Source of the DNA: Papio anubis
Taxonomy: Eukaryota > Chordata > Mammalia > Primates > Cercopithecidae
Length of the DNA: 64,000 bases
Assembly (NCBI RefSeq): GCF_008728515.1
Contig: NC_044981.1
Location: forward strand, 93,776,426-93,840,425
Direction: 5' to 3'
The notes under the pieces were generated by a model that saw nothing but the letters and a program-made list of their open reading frames with translations, was not told the origin of the DNA and searched no databases. The translations under genes were made by a program, and so were the position numbers. Positions within the stretch are counted from its first letter, which is position 1. Each line of letters opens with the position of its first letter. Positions 12,730-25,343 of this stretch are shown here, piece by piece.

Positions 12730-13545
12730 TGGGTAGTTTACAAGGTCCTTTCTATCTTTGTACCAAGATTCCCTTCAGCTAGAACCTCCAAAGAGATCAT
12801 CTCCAAATCTCCTTTACCTATAGAATTCTGAGCTCCAGTACCACATTTCAGGCTGCCTGGTAGACAATACCTGTAGAAATTTTTGTCGTAAATTAAAAAT
12901 TCACTTGCAAAAAATAAAATCAGGTCTTATCAGTCTCACAATAAACCTGAGTTTCCTTTTGACTTCTCTCTATTTTTCTTGATATATAATCCATTCTCCC
13001 TGTAATCCATTTTTGGAACTTCAAAGTGAATTCTGTTCTGAACCCTTTATATCAAGTTCCATCAGGCTTTTTAATTGGCTTTGTATTTTTTTTTTCACAT
13101 TCTACTACCACTTTAATTTTGGTTACTTTATTCCAAATTATTATACTAGCCCCTAACTAGTTCTCTTATCCTTCTCCTCCCTGCAATTTATGCTACACAA
13201 AGCTGCCATTTAACCCCTTAAATCTCAGTTATGAATCTCTCCTCTGCCTACTGAATATGTGTACTTCATATTGCTGGTTAAGCGTTTGAGATCAGTCTTA
13301 ACTGTTCCCAACCTCCCTGCCATCCTTACCCTATGTTATCCTCTTATACAAACTCCAACTTATCTGAATTACTACTCACCATTACCTTTAAAAAAAATCA
13401 TCAAATGTTTCCAGTTTCAAACTTTATCCCACATAGTACCTGCTGCCTGAAATGAAGTACCATCATCTTTTGTCATCTACTGAAGTTTCAGCTCAAATGC
13501 CTTCTCTATGATGCTTTTCAGAATCACTCCAGCAAGAAATCATTT
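12730..13545 (+). repeat. L2 LINE, ORF2 end to 3' region, decayed
   Basis: Diverged L2 in forward orientation. It includes the stretch about 'cttctctctatttttcttg' and 'taatccattctccctg', then CTTATACAAACTCCAACTTA and, near the end, GTTTCAGCTCAAATGCCTTC and 'gatgcttttcagaatcactcc'. These follow the order of the L2 reverse-transcriptase tail and 3' UTR. Reading frames are broken throughout, so it encodes nothing. Confidence 0.65.
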
Positions 13546-13842
13546 CTTGATTTATTCAATTCAAAACAGCTAGCCTTTTTTTGAACTTCTGCTATATGCT
13601 AGGCACCAGTGAATCAAAGTTGAATGAGCTATGGTCCCTAACTCAGGAGTCTCAATATTTATTAGTAGAAACAAATGCATAATCATTATCAACTATTTAT
13701 TACTTTAACAAATATCTATCAAGCACCAATTATATCCTAGACACCACTCTGGGCTCTGAGGATATAACATACACAAGATAGATAAAGTACCTACTCTCAA
13801 GTAGTGTACATTCTAGTTGGGGAGACAATAAATACTCTAAAT
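13546..13842 (-). repeat. L2 3' ends in reverse orientation, left part
   Basis: Two L2 3'-end-like stretches in reverse orientation lie one after the other. The first includes TGCTATATGCTAGGCACC and TCCCTAACTCAGG. The second includes CAAGCACCAATTATATCC, GGCTCTGAGGATATAACATA and ACATTCTAGTTGGGGAGACA. The second continues beyond the MER1A insertion at 14363. Confidence 0.75.
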
Positions 13843-14354
13843 CAGGGGTCCCCAACCCCCAGGACACAGAGTGGCCTATTAGGAACCAGGCCCCACAGCA
13901 GGAGGTGAGTGGTGGGTGAGCAAGTGAAGCTTCGTCCATATTTACAGCCACTCCACATTGCTCACATTACCACCTGAGCTCCCCCTCATGTCAGATCAGC
14001 GGCAGCCTTAGATTCTCATAGGGACACGAACCCTAATGTAAGCTATGCATGTGAGGGATCTAGTTTGTGGATTCCTTATGAGAATCCAAAGCCTGATGAT
14101 CTGTCAGTCTCCCATCAACCCTAGATGGGACTGTATAGTTGCAGGAAAACAAGCTCGGGGCTTCTACTGATTCTACACTATGGTGAGTTGTATAATTATC
14201 TTATTATGTATTATAACGTAATAATGATAGAAATAAAGTGCACAACAAATATAATGTGCTTGAACCATCCCAAAACCATCCCCTGCTCCCTGGTCTGTGG
14301 AAAAACTGTCTTCCACAAAACTGGGCCCTGTTTCCAAAAAGGTCGAGGATGCTG
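13843..14354 (+). mobile_element. MER1A-like hAT-Charlie DNA transposon
   Basis: It starts with CAGGGGTCCCCAACCCCCAG and ends with AAAAAGGTCGAGGATGCTG, imperfect inverted ends of the MER1 family. Internal matches include GGAACCAGGCCCCACAGCAG, TAGTTGCAGGAAAACAAGCT and GGTGAGTTGTATAATTATC. The length of about 512 bp fits MER1A rather than the shorter MER1B. The flanking octamers CTCTAAAT (13835-13842) and CTCTGAGT (14355-14362) agree at 6 of 8 bases, as expected for an old hAT 8-bp TSD. It has no transposase and depended on Charlie-type enzymes. Confidence 0.88.
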
Positions 14355-14362
14355 CTCTGAGT

Positions 14363-14870
14363 GAATCAGCAAGAACATAACAGATAGTGATAAGTTTTGT
14401 GCTAATAACTACAATAGGGAGATGTGATAGGGAGTAACTGCATCCTGATTTGGATAGGAATGATGTTCAATCTAATACATGAAGGACAAGAAGGCAGACA
14501 CATAAAGCTTGGGGGAAGAGTATTCTAGGCCAAGGAAAGTGCTATTATAAAGACCATAAAGTCAGAACTTGCTTGGCACATTTGAAGAACTGAAAGCATT
14601 GTAGTTGTAACTGTAAGGGATGTCTGGGGGAAGAGTGGACTGTAAGAAAGCAAGAATGGAATCACAGATACCAAATACAAGGTTCTTGCAATAACCTAGG
14701 CAAATAGCTGATGGGGGCTTAGAAAAGTGGTGAGAAGTGGGCAAATTCAATATAAAACTTGGAGGTAGTCTATAAGACTTTCTGATGAATTGGATGTGTG
14801 GAGTGACAGAGCATAAAATCAATGTTGGTGATAATGTAATGCAATAGAAACATACTTGGGGGTACATGCG
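14363..14870 (-). repeat. L2 LINE in reverse orientation, right part
   Basis: Continuation of the 13.7-kb L2 beyond MER1A. Matches to reverse-complement L2 include 'ttgggggaagagtattctag', CTTGCAATAACCTAGGC, GTGGTGAGAAGTGG and TGATGAATTGGATGTGTGG. The right limit is uncertain (14820-14950). A 127-codon minus-strand reading frame here lies on the L2 sense strand but is only a stop-free stretch of decayed LINE. Confidence 0.7.
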
Positions 14871-15439
14871 AACACTTGGTAGGGAGACGTTAATCCTAGT
14901 GTATGTGTGGGGGAGGGAGGAAGTCATGGAAGAGCACCCCTGCAAACAACATTAACACTACCTGAGAGTCCTTTGAGTCACAGTTACCTAAATTTATGTC
15001 ATCTTTTTAAATAAAATAGTCTTAAAGGCAGAAAATCTAACATATGTTGGTTTTCCCCTCCCCCACAACACCCAGATTAGTGCCCTGTGACAACAGCAAG
15101 CCATATAACTTTTGGATAAATAAATAAAAGTACAAATGTATGTTTTAATCATTAAAAACATGATGATGATATCACTGACAGAAATGAAAGACAAGCGAGA
15201 GCCAGCATGTCCGGGAAAAGGGAGGCACAAAAAAATGTTGATTTAGAAGTAAAGGTGCCATGTTGAAAAAGAAATGATTCCTACTTTTTAGGAGAGTGGG
15301 AAAGAATATAAATGCACTATTATCTTTTTTAGGCCCACAACTTAGCTATTTTTGGTAGGGTTGTGCCTTCGAATAGTCAGATATTATTATGAACATTAAT
15401 ACATGTCTTAATAATACGAAGAATCGTACCACCTCCTCC
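14871..15439. other. Unique DNA
   Basis: Nothing recognisable is seen between the L2 and the following MIR. Confidence 0.45.
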
Positions 15440-15620
15440 ATGCTAAGCCTGGTGGATGGGTGCTTTATGGACATCTCATTTAATCCCAACACAGTTCCAT
15501 GTGGTAGCTGTTTGTATCACCATTTTACAGATGAAGGACTTGAGCAACAGAAATGTCAAGCACTTCCCTGGGGCCTCACAGTTTGAAGACAAAGAACTGG
15601 GATTCAAACTCATATTTAGA
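15440..15620 (-). repeat. MIR SINE
   Basis: Reverse-complement MIR core: CATCTCATTTAATCCCAACA, then 'catgtggtagctgtttgtat', CCATTTTACAGATGAAGGAC and 'ctggggcctcacagtttg', ending near GGGATTCAAACTC. The order and spacing fit MIR. Confidence 0.85.
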
Positions 15621-16118
15621 CAGTTGCTTGCATTTGCCAACTTTTACCGGCCCACTTTGCTCTCTGTATAATTCTAGATGTTTTGAATTCAAGTTTATTT
15701 ATAAATAAATGCATTATTTCTAAAGGCTAGACAGTTGTGAAACTGAATTACAATTTCCTATTGAATCCCTTCATGGAGTTTCTTAAATATAAGTCCACCT
15801 CAATCTTATGTTTCATTGTACATGTTTAACTATATAAGCAGCGTACACGTGTTGATTATGTCTATAAAGTCACTCTACAGTTTCGATTCTATGAGAGATC
15901 AACATTTATCATTCTGGCTAATGGTGCCCATTACATACTATAAAGGAATTCACATTTCTGCTGTCACACACCAATATATTGTCCTAGAGTCCTAGAAAAA
16001 GATAAGAGTGGGAAATAAGCTCTGTTACTGCACCCAAAGTAGGATGAAGAAAATTCTTCTCTCAGATTTACATATATTTTGTCCAAAGGCAAAAGTAACC
16101 CCGATGAGAAGATCAATC
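15621..16118. other. Unique AT-rich DNA
   Basis: I see no repeat or coding signal. Confidence 0.45.
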
Positions 16119-16210
16119 ATACCCAAAGCCTCAGCATCATGCAATATATCTATACAACAAACCTGCACATATGCCCCCTGAATTCTAAAATAGATGTTGA
16201 AATTATATTT
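16119..16210 (+). mobile_element. L1 3' end, severely 5'-truncated
   Basis: GCCTCAGCATCATGCAATAT, then ATCTATACAACAAACCTGCA, ATATGCCCCCTGAATTCTA and AAATAGATGTTGAAATTATA match the primate L1 (L1PB/L1PA-type) 3' UTR tail in order. Only about 90 bases remain and no ORF is included. It is the clearest L1 piece I recognise in the window. Confidence 0.8.
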
Positions 16211-19200
16211 TTAAATATTTCTAAATAACCCCAAAATAAATGATTTATTTTAAACGAACACTAGAGGCTTCTAAAGAAGATTTTTGCCTACATTTTCCTT
16301 GGTCATTTTAATCAAATTTGAGCATGCACCCCTATTTTATAATAAAGGAATTTTGCCCTTGTTTCAAGAAATATGCGAATCTTGGTACTTAGGAGGGAAT
16401 GAGGCCTATCACTGTATCTTGATAATGCTAATCAACAATGCAAGAGAAGAAAATAACAGCCTGGATGAGCAGACTACACAGAGCAAGCGGGAAGTTGATG
16501 AGGCTTATTGCTTTCAAATGTCGACCCTATTTATAATGAACATTCAGAAAAACAGGACCAAATTCCCTTTGCACACAACTGTGGCAAAGCTGTACCCTCC
16601 TGTTTCTCACAATGAGATTTTTTAAATGAGGCTGTTGGTCTTGTGGGAATCAAATGATTTAGACAAATGTCTAGAGTGGGCTTTGAAAGGCATTTTGGGA
16701 AGAAGTGTCCCTAAACCCTCATGGATAAGGATCTATTCCATTTTCAAATACCAGGAGTAAATGTGCTTGGCACGCCCTCTTTCAGATACTTAAGCAACCT
16801 TGCCCTTGTTATTACGGCATGCTTTGAGAAGAGATGAGGAGCAGGCCTGGCCTGGTGGAAACCCTGTCAGATATGTTCATTACTGCCCTTTTTCATTTCC
16901 CCCACATTAAGTTCAGCCTGCAAGCCCAATAGTCCCTACTCCTTTCCCTGGCCCACAGCCAGGAAGAAAGCCTAATGGCTGGAGGGACAAGGTGTTTGGG
17001 TTCTGATACCACTAGCAAAGCTAGATTCCTCTGTGGAGTCACTGCAGTCAGACTGGTGTGTATTTCCTCATCAAAAAGGAACTCTGAGGATTTACACCAT
17101 AATTTGTATAATTAATCTTCTGAGCTTTTTTAAAATTGCATTTTTGTTGTTGTTGCTGTTGTTAATAAATGCCACTGTGTTATCAGTCCATATTTAGTAC
17201 CAAGAGGAAAAACAGTGCACACAATGCACATGAACGTGAAATTGCAAACCTAGCTCCACCAAAGGTGTCACTCTTGAATGATGGGTAAAATGCTGCCATC
17301 TTTTGGTTATTGACAAGAGTGAATGGGGGTGGAAAAGTGAGGGGTGAAAAATAGAGTTTGTTATTCTAAATGCAAATTCTCCAGGTTGCTGAGACCTTAT
17401 TTAAAAAGCTCAGAGAAATGTTCTTTAGAATTTCCAGAATTTTTCTTTTTTATTCACGCAAGTTTCTGCTGCTTCATAGATTGTGCAACAAAGGGTTTGT
17501 TCCTCTAGCTACAAGGACTTATCTGTGGAGTCCAGTAAGTAGAAGTGGGTGCAATAATACAGTAGAGGTTTTGTTAGCTCTAGTAAAGAACAAGTGGAAT
17601 CAGTTTGGTGTAAACAGTCACTTCACCATGACTGTGGTACACTCTTCCTGCCTCAGGAATACTTGAGAGCACCTTGCATTATATTGCATTGAAATCCGTG
17701 TTTCCCAGGGTAATGAATTATGTACCATTTGTACTCCAGCCTCTTTTGAGCACTCAGCTCTAAATGTTTGCATCAGTGCCAGTGAGTGTAAGGTGATCTC
17801 ATTAGGGCAAGAGAGGTGGAATATATATTAGTAGACACAGTATAATTCCCCAATAGCTTAATGTCAATTTACAATTAAAATGCAACTCCACATGCCATTT
17901 CTTGAGAAAACTACAAAGCTACAATTTTATTACATAGTCCAAAAGGAAAAGTCCCCAAGTGCTTGAACTGGCCCAGTCAACATCTTGCTACAAGACCAGC
18001 CCTCCTCATGAATGCAGCTGCTGTGAGGTGGGAAGTAACAGAAGCCCTCAGGTGATGTGAATTCTGCCGTCATACATCTGCTGCATTGATTAAACCTGTC
18101 ATCCTCTTTTGGTGGCTAGTTCTGAGAAACTGGCAGTTCATACCTTGCGTTTTCAGAAACTATCATGGTAGGCATTTCCCAGTTGAATGTTCTCTATTCA
18201 GCAGTCTCACTTGAGACATTTACTAATTTATGATCAGTTTTGTTTATTAAATAATTCAAAAGGTTGAAAATAGTTTATACTCTTTCCCATTTGGAGGCTG
18301 AAAATGGGCTTCAGGATATGCGGAGGCCAGGCTGCCTTCTAGAATTTAACATTGAGCTTACTTCTACTGCTTGATTGGATTATCTAGTATTGTTTGCTAT
18401 TAAATGCATGGAATTACAAATTTTCGTACTTTAAATGAACAAACTGAGTTGTATGCTATTACCTAAGAATAGGTGTTGTTAAGTCAACTATTTAAATTGT
18501 TTGGGGTATACACTATGAATCTGTCTTCACCCCTGGGAGGAGAGGTGTAGTGCACATCCTAAACATCTGTCTTCTGGCAACAAGAAGAGAGAGTGTTTTA
18601 TTTTTATCCATAGGCTCTCCGTAATATGTATGTGTATCTGTGTGAACGTGCACATAAATTATACATATATACATATACATAAAACTACATATATAGTGAG
18701 GTTTTAACACAACAATGGAAGTGGCTTAGTAAGCTGCCAATTTGAAGTAAGTATATGTTTTTTTTTAACACTACCAAAGAAATACAACTTTTGAATGTGT
18801 GTGTTTGTATTGGGTGATGTTGGAGCAAATGTGCAAGAACACCTGTTTCTGTACCTTGCCCCTTCTTAAAATATTGTCTTGAAAGAATGTTATTGGCAAC
18901 AATGAAAGAACACAAATTTTACAAACATTTCCCACCTCTTCTTTTTGAGCCTTTTAGTCAAATAGTAAACTAAAACGGTAGCAAAAATAAAAATCTCATG
19001 CAAAATCAAAAGGAACTATTTAAGATAAATATACCTGAATAAGAGCAAATCACAATCAAAAACTAATATGCCAAGGTGAACTCATTTCAAGGCAACCTCT
19101 TCCCTTTCCCTCCCATATCTAATCCCATGCATCTGTTCATTCATTTGCCCCTCTCTTTACTATGATATGGTTCCTTTAGGTTGCTTGGCAACCATTATAA

Positions 19201-19799
19201 TGCTGCTGCACATGCGTGCTAGATAATAAATCCTATCTTGCTTTATTTTTCTCCTTCTTTAAAACAAGGAATTACAAAACAAGATATTTCCCCCTTTTTC
19301 TAATGGACAAAAAACATCTGTGGGAATTTCAAAAGCACATAAAATGCCTGCAAGGATGCAGATAAGTAATTAAAATTCTTGACAAAGTGTAACTGATCAT
19401 TGCCTAATGTGTCTACATGCAGTTATTATTTGCAATGGCCTCCTCTTTTAAATATCTGTACATTAATGTACATATGTCGATATATGTGTGTGTGGAACTA
19501 CAAAGAGAAAGGAAGAGAAAGAAAAGAAAGTGACAGCTGCTATGCCCCAAACAAAGAAAATAAAGAAAATTCCTGGAAATAATCTTGTTTTATTTTATTT
19601 TATTTTTTTAAACAGTGAATGCAGTAGTTTAGAAGACAGGACCTGGACTAAATCCATCTACTTTTTTCTATAAGAAATCAGACAAAGCTTATGGCCTTCC
19701 CCTTCCCCTCCTTGGCAAATCCGAGTGTCCTGCTGCTTTCATTTGTTTTTGATCTGCCTCATTAAAAGACTATTGATGGCTTTAACTATTGTTCTTGTT
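16211..19799. other. Unique DNA with simple TA/TG-rich patches
   Basis: No repeat family or exon is recognised. A CA/TA-rich patch lies at about 18620-18690. A TTTTA run occurs at 19587-19608. Confidence 0.45.
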
Positions 19800-20700
19800 T
19801 AGGTGCTGATTTACAAGCACTAATATCTGACTGTGCGAGATTAATGGGAGTCCAGGCAGTTTACGATTATCCTGAGGTCCCTGACCACACATGTAGGGGT
19901 TTGGGTAGGGGTCATGCACTCCTATGAAAAACTCCAAAGCAGGCTTAAACCTGGGAACGTTTTAATAGGATTGAATCTGTAATAGGATTTGGCAGCTTGG
20001 CCGAAACTGGATGGTGTGACTTGTTTGGGGTTTCTTTCTCTCTCTCTTTTTTATATATATATTTTTAATCTTAGAGTCATTATTGTCTTGGAATAAAAAG
20101 GCAATATTTTATGATGAAGTCCAAATATTGTTACTGTTCTTCAAAGGAGTCTTTAAGGGGTAAAAACGCTGTACAATATAGGATATTAAAAGAAAAGAAT
20201 GCTAGGGCATGAAATGCTTTTTCTATTATGTAGTAAATTAGAAGGTAAAAAATAAAAGATGAGGATAGAAAAAAAATTCTGTTGTGAATGGCTGTGTATT
20301 TTTAGCTAAAAGTGCTTTAAGTAGCCTAAAAGGCACTGGAAACATAGGGCTATTTATAAAAGAGGATATTTCTCCCAGGCAGGCAAAGCTGCCCTTCCTG
20401 GCACCATGTTTTGCTGAATAGCACAGTGCCCTGAAGCTGAAGTCTCCTTAGTCAAACAACAAGGGCGCTCTGAGTGGCAGCAACAGTGTGGTGCATTCGA
20501 TTTTTGAATAATATCGCAAACACGAATAAAATTCAAAGTAAAGACACCACACTCTTGATAATATCCCAAATGGAATTCTATCAATATTTTAGTTCCCATT
20601 TAAAATCTGGCACAAGGCACTGTGAGCTTTGCCGACTCTATCTTCTATGTCAATGGACTTGATTGTAGTGTGGAAATTCAGGAACAGTGGCAGTAAAATT
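19800..20700. promoter_or_regulatory. Candidate conserved regulatory DNA (MEF2-like site)
   Basis: Repeat-free DNA. CTATTTATAA at 20350-20359 fits the MEF2 consensus YTAWWWWTAR on the plus strand. It lies just upstream of a more GC-balanced stretch that keeps CpG at 20465-20467, 20499 and 20515. The call rests on composition and a single motif, so it is a hypothesis about an enhancer, not an annotation of one. Confidence 0.2.
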
Positions 20701-21879
20701 ATTTAACATTTTGTACTCCGGTCATTTGGACATTATAAGGACACCATCACATAAAGATGCTTTTATTAATTTTGGTGGGCTGGAAATGAAAACACAAGAT
20801 ATACAGCGCAGGCCTGAAGGGTCACACAAGTGCCCTTTTACAGGACCTAACCTGTAAATCTCAAAGCACAAAAGAAGTTACGGTGGCTATAAGACCTCAT
20901 AAAAAGGTAATAGGAAAATAAATTACAGATTTTGTTTTGGTTGGCTTTAAAAATCTGGTTGTAGCAGAACTTTTAGGAAATCTAAACTTTAACTAAATAT
21001 CCAGAGTATATTTGTGACTTCAAAGAAATTCACTTTCACACCCAAATATGTAACACAGCCAAGTCATTCTACTGTATTACTTGCTGTCATTCTGCTTCAG
21101 AAAGTTGCACATTTTTTTAATAGAACTATAGAAATGAAATGAACATATTATTTCAAACAGGGTTTTTTCAGAGAATCATTTTCTTCTTTATTTGTATTCC
21201 AAAGACGATTTTTCAAAGTCTATTTTTTTTTGTAGTGTTGCTATAACAATGATCTTTCAACCCAAAGATCTGAGGGGTTTTTATTACTGTTATTATTCCT
21301 TTGTAACTACATAGAACATTCTTCCTATAATATTCACATCTATACATACTGTAAATATTAAGCGTTTATTGTAGTTGTGACTATTTTTATTATATGGAAG
21401 GTAGTAAGTAACCTAAGTATTTTATTCACGAATGAAGCAATTTATACTGGTGGTATTAGTGTCCATATAGCATTGATGTCATAAGAACCACAGAAATGTT
21501 GACGGGAAGCCTCTCAGACACAATGCTTTGACCACTGGTCAGGACTGAGATGATCCTAGTACTCCCTGAGGACAAAGCCACAAGGGAACTGACAGCCACT
21601 ATAAACATTTTGGATACACATCAACCAGTGCTTTAAAAATGCTCCATTCCTAATGCTATCCATAAACTCAGGTCCAGTGTTGTTATCACGATCACTGGTT
21701 GTTACTATCTAATATCAAATATATTTCTCGTTGTTCTAATATTTCCTATTGTTCACATCCTAGGAAGGAAGAAAAATCTATTACTTAATCCAATAACCTG
21801 GTATTTTCTTCTATAAATTCAAACTGCACTTAAATACTGCTTGACTAATCGCTTACACATTCTCATAAAGTATGCTGAG
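20701..21879. other. Unique AT-rich DNA
   Basis: I see nothing recognisable. Confidence 0.45.
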
Positions 21880-22010
21880 AAAGACATCATGATCCTCTAT
21901 TTTGCAGGCTGAGAAGCTGAGATGAGGTGATATAAAGTGGCTTAGGGAGGACCAATTCAATAACATCTAAGAATTCTACCTGAGTTCAACTCAGAACTGA
22001 TTCAAACTTT
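21880..22010 (-). repeat. Possible MIR fragment
   Basis: 'cctctattttgcaggctgag', AAGCTGAGATGAGGTGAT and 'aagtggcttagggagga' resemble a reverse-complement MIR core. The match is diverged and could be coincidental. Confidence 0.4.
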
Positions 22011-23894
22011 CTAACTTTGAAATGCCATGGAAATGAGTTATAAAAGCTACAAACTTGCTCTCTGGATGCCAGTGTATTAATCATATTTTCTTTTGCACTT
22101 GCATGAACTTTAAAGAATAATTTGATAAAGCTGATCCTGAACCCTGAAAACTGATTAACACCATCGTCATAAAAAAAAACAGTGTTTTTACACACAAAGA
22201 CAAAAATTTCCTTTTACTGAGGGGCCTACTTCTGATTTTCAGAAATATCAATTATAACTAAAAACACTCTTGAAAATTTTCAAAAGGTTTTCTAATTAAA
22301 AGGACAGATCCAATGCAAAGATGATACATAGAACTTGTGTGTAAAAAGAGAAAGATAAGAAAAGAAAAAAGATTACGGTTGTTTAATTATAACATTTACA
22401 AAGCTAAAATTACAACATTATGGGTAATCATCTTCTTTGTAAAGCCTCAGAAGTGTGAAACTAAATATCCATGAAGCAACCTAATTTTCTGTGTTTCTTC
22501 CATAATATCCTCTCATGACAGTCAGCTAACTTAGTGCAACATGCCAATCATTGCTATAGAGAGATAGTGATTTTCATTTGACCAGATTTTTTTCAAAGAG
22601 GAAGGCCCGACGTATATATTTGAGAAGATGGGAGTTGAGGGGATTGTTTGTTTGTTTGTTTTGGTTTGGTTTGGTTAGGATATTTCATTACATTTTACTT
22701 TCTAATTTTTGAATGCAAATTGTACTCAGAACTGTGATCAGAATTACTTCTGTTTATGTTTAATTACAGTGTTCATGACTGCATGCAACAAATGTAAACA
22801 TTCATCAGCATGTATGGAAACTGCTCGTGGCTACAGCGTGTGCTATGTCTGTTCTTTTCCTGGTCCCAGCAGTAACTAAATCTTGGCAAAAATAGAGGAT
22901 ACAGCTATGAAATGAGCCCAATTCAGAAGTGGTGTAATATCAGTAACATATATTTGGGTTCTTCTCACAAATAGAACCATACAGTTCAGTAGATAAATTC
23001 GAATAGTTTATTTCATTTAAAACATCCCTTCTTTGGCTAACCATGGCCTCTTCTGCAGGCATGGAAGTAAAATGGTCAACAGAAAATTATGCTTCTCACA
23101 ATGGCAGAGCAAACTATTCCAGAGTCTCCCAAAGAGTGAGATATTGTTTTTAGGAGTCTAGGAAGCAGTTGATGATTCTTTGGTTAAATATGCTTGATGA
23201 CGTGCTTGTTTAATCAAGTTCCTTTAGTTCAGGTGTAGAGCCTTTAGTATGCTAATGCACATTTTGAATTTTCCAGAGAGTAATAGTATACACAGCATCT
23301 GCCACAACTTTTCAACCAGAGCTTTTTTCTAAAGGACATGGTTTGACAAGGCCTGCATGGTTTTCTGATCCCAGAGAGGTTGTAAGCTGGTCGGAGATTG
23401 CCAGTAGGAGTTTGGTGGCTGCAGTTGAAGTGAAGCCTGGTCATGACTGTGGGACAGCAAACATTACTTACTATCTGATGTAGGGCTATTCCAAGGCCCT
23501 CTGGAAATCAAGAATAGAAAGCAACAGTACAACATCCAGAAACTGGGAAGTAGGTGAGGCACTAGAAATGGGTCCCTGGATTGTCCTGCAATCTTCACCC
23601 CTCTTTGCCCTCACTTGCAGTATTGCTTAGAAGCACTGAAATTGCTGTGAGGGAGCTCAACCCAGCTCACAAGTTTTCTCCTCTCCTTGGTTAAGAGGGT
23701 TTAAATAACCTTTGAAGAGCTGGTAATGAAATGGACAAATTATACCATAGGTGTCACCATCATGCAGACTCCAGCAGGGACAGATGTAGAGCATGGGACA
23801 AAAGGTTGTTCTAGCCATAGCCTTTAAGAGAATTACTGTATACCTCCAACAAAAGCTAGATAATGGTGATGGTATGACTATGAAGAGTGGCCAT
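22011..23894. other. Unique DNA
   Basis: There is a short (GTTT)n then GGTTT run at about 22646-22676. No exon or repeat family is otherwise recognised. Confidence 0.45.
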
Positions 23895-24115
23895 CTTTGA
23901 GGACTTATGATATGCTCAGCACCCTGTGAAGGACTTCACATACATCATGTCAGTTAATCCTCACCACACTGGCCTTATGAAATAGAATGCCCATGTTATA
24001 GATGAGCAAGTTGAGGCTTAAAGAAAATCACAGAGGTCACCAAGTCAATAAATAGTGCAATCAGCATTCAACAGAGATCTTTCTGACTCCAAAGTATGTG
24101 GAATTAACTATTCTG
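23895..24115 (-). repeat. MIR SINE, nearly full length
   Basis: Reverse-complement MIR in order: 'ttatgatatgctcagcaccc', TCAGTTAATCCTCACCACAC, 'ggccttatgaaatagaatgc', 'gatgagcaagttgaggctta', 'cacagaggtcaccaagtc', and then 'cagcattcaacagagatct' where MIR has the CCNGGATTCGAACCC-like box. No coding content. Confidence 0.88.
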
Positions 24116-25290
24116 CCATACAGCCTGGGTCAGCACCTTATACATCTGGCTCAGCTAAGATACAGCCCAAATGAGACACCTGCTAAAGCTGTGTCATAAC
24201 CTAATCTGTCTCCTGATGTGGAATTAACTAGAATAAATCTTACTGTATGCAATAAGTTAACGCATATTTTGGATTTAACTAATAAGAATAAGCAATTTTG
24301 AAGCACCTTTTCTTTTAAATAAATTATAGTTTTTTAATAAGTTTATCAGGGAAGAGAAAAGGCATGGAGAAATATGAAACATAGAGCAGCTGAAAAATTA
24401 AATACAAGTTAATTAATAAATGGCTATTTTAGGAAGTAATTTCAAATACAATCAGTTTCTAAATTCTTCCAATGGTTATTTAAAATATGATGTCAAATGA
24501 AGTATACACTTGCCATAATACAACACACTCCTCCCAGGGACAACCTAAATATAAACAAAAAAACCCTGAAGCCACTTACTTCTATGCATGGGCAAATTTG
24601 CATAAGATATCATAAATAGAACCATATCCTCTTGCACCATGCAATGGCCTAAAATACTCCCCAGCACCCTATTCAATGAACAGCACCAATCTAGAGAATG
24701 ATTGTCCAGCCTTATAGAGATCATTGTGGATGAGTGGCATGCCATCAATCAGATAACTCCATAGATCCCATATAGTCCTGAGGTCATCACTCAAGAGAGA
24801 AATGATTTCTCCAGAAAGCATGCTCTGAAGGCTTTTTTGCTTCTAATCTTCATTAGCCAAATATAAAGCTGGACAACTGGAGCCATAAGAGGAATATAAG
24901 TGGACATGTTTGCTGCACCTGAAATAATTGTGGTAAATTTGTGGTTGCAGTATATCCAAAAAAGGAGAGGAGAATCAGAACTTTATTTTGAATATTTGGG
25001 TGTGTCCTTCTGCCTACATTGTTCATTTACTTAAAGGAATTCTCCTTGATAATATCATGAAGATAAATTCTACTTCACTATATTGTTTTGTTCTTGAGGG
25101 TTTTGTTTCTGTATGCCTTTGTGTAGATGATACGTGAAGAAAAGTAAAAAATATGAATATCTGGTTCCCAAGTGGGTAGACCTAGAAAGAAATGCCTCTA
25201 AGCACAGAAAAGTATCTGCGCCCACTTACAGGGCACCAGTACTGCTATGGGATGGCTTTCTGGGACTTCTCCAAGTTGAAGGGTCACATC
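24116..25290. other. Unique DNA
   Basis: I see nothing recognisable. Short reading frames only. Confidence 0.45.
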
Positions 25291-25343
25291 TTACAGGGTA
25301 GTGCAAAAGTAATTTTGGTTTTTGCCATGGAAAGTAGTACTAT
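25291..25343. mobile_element. Half of a MADE1 (mariner-derived MITE)
   Basis: GTGCAAAAGTAATTTTGGTT then TTTGCCATGGAAAGTA matches one inverted repeat and the short loop of MADE1. The partner inverted repeat (GGCAAAAACCGC... orientation) does not follow. Complete MADE1 palindromes are the source of the mir-548 family. This half cannot fold that way by itself. Confidence 0.85.

Noticed and set aside
14562..14945. 127-codon minus-strand frame
   Set aside because: It lies in a decayed L2 on the L2 sense strand. No intact reverse transcriptase motif, so it is a relic and not a gene.
25291..25343. Possible mir-548-type microRNA
   Set aside because: Only one arm of the MADE1 palindrome is present, so the hairpin precursor cannot form from this segment.
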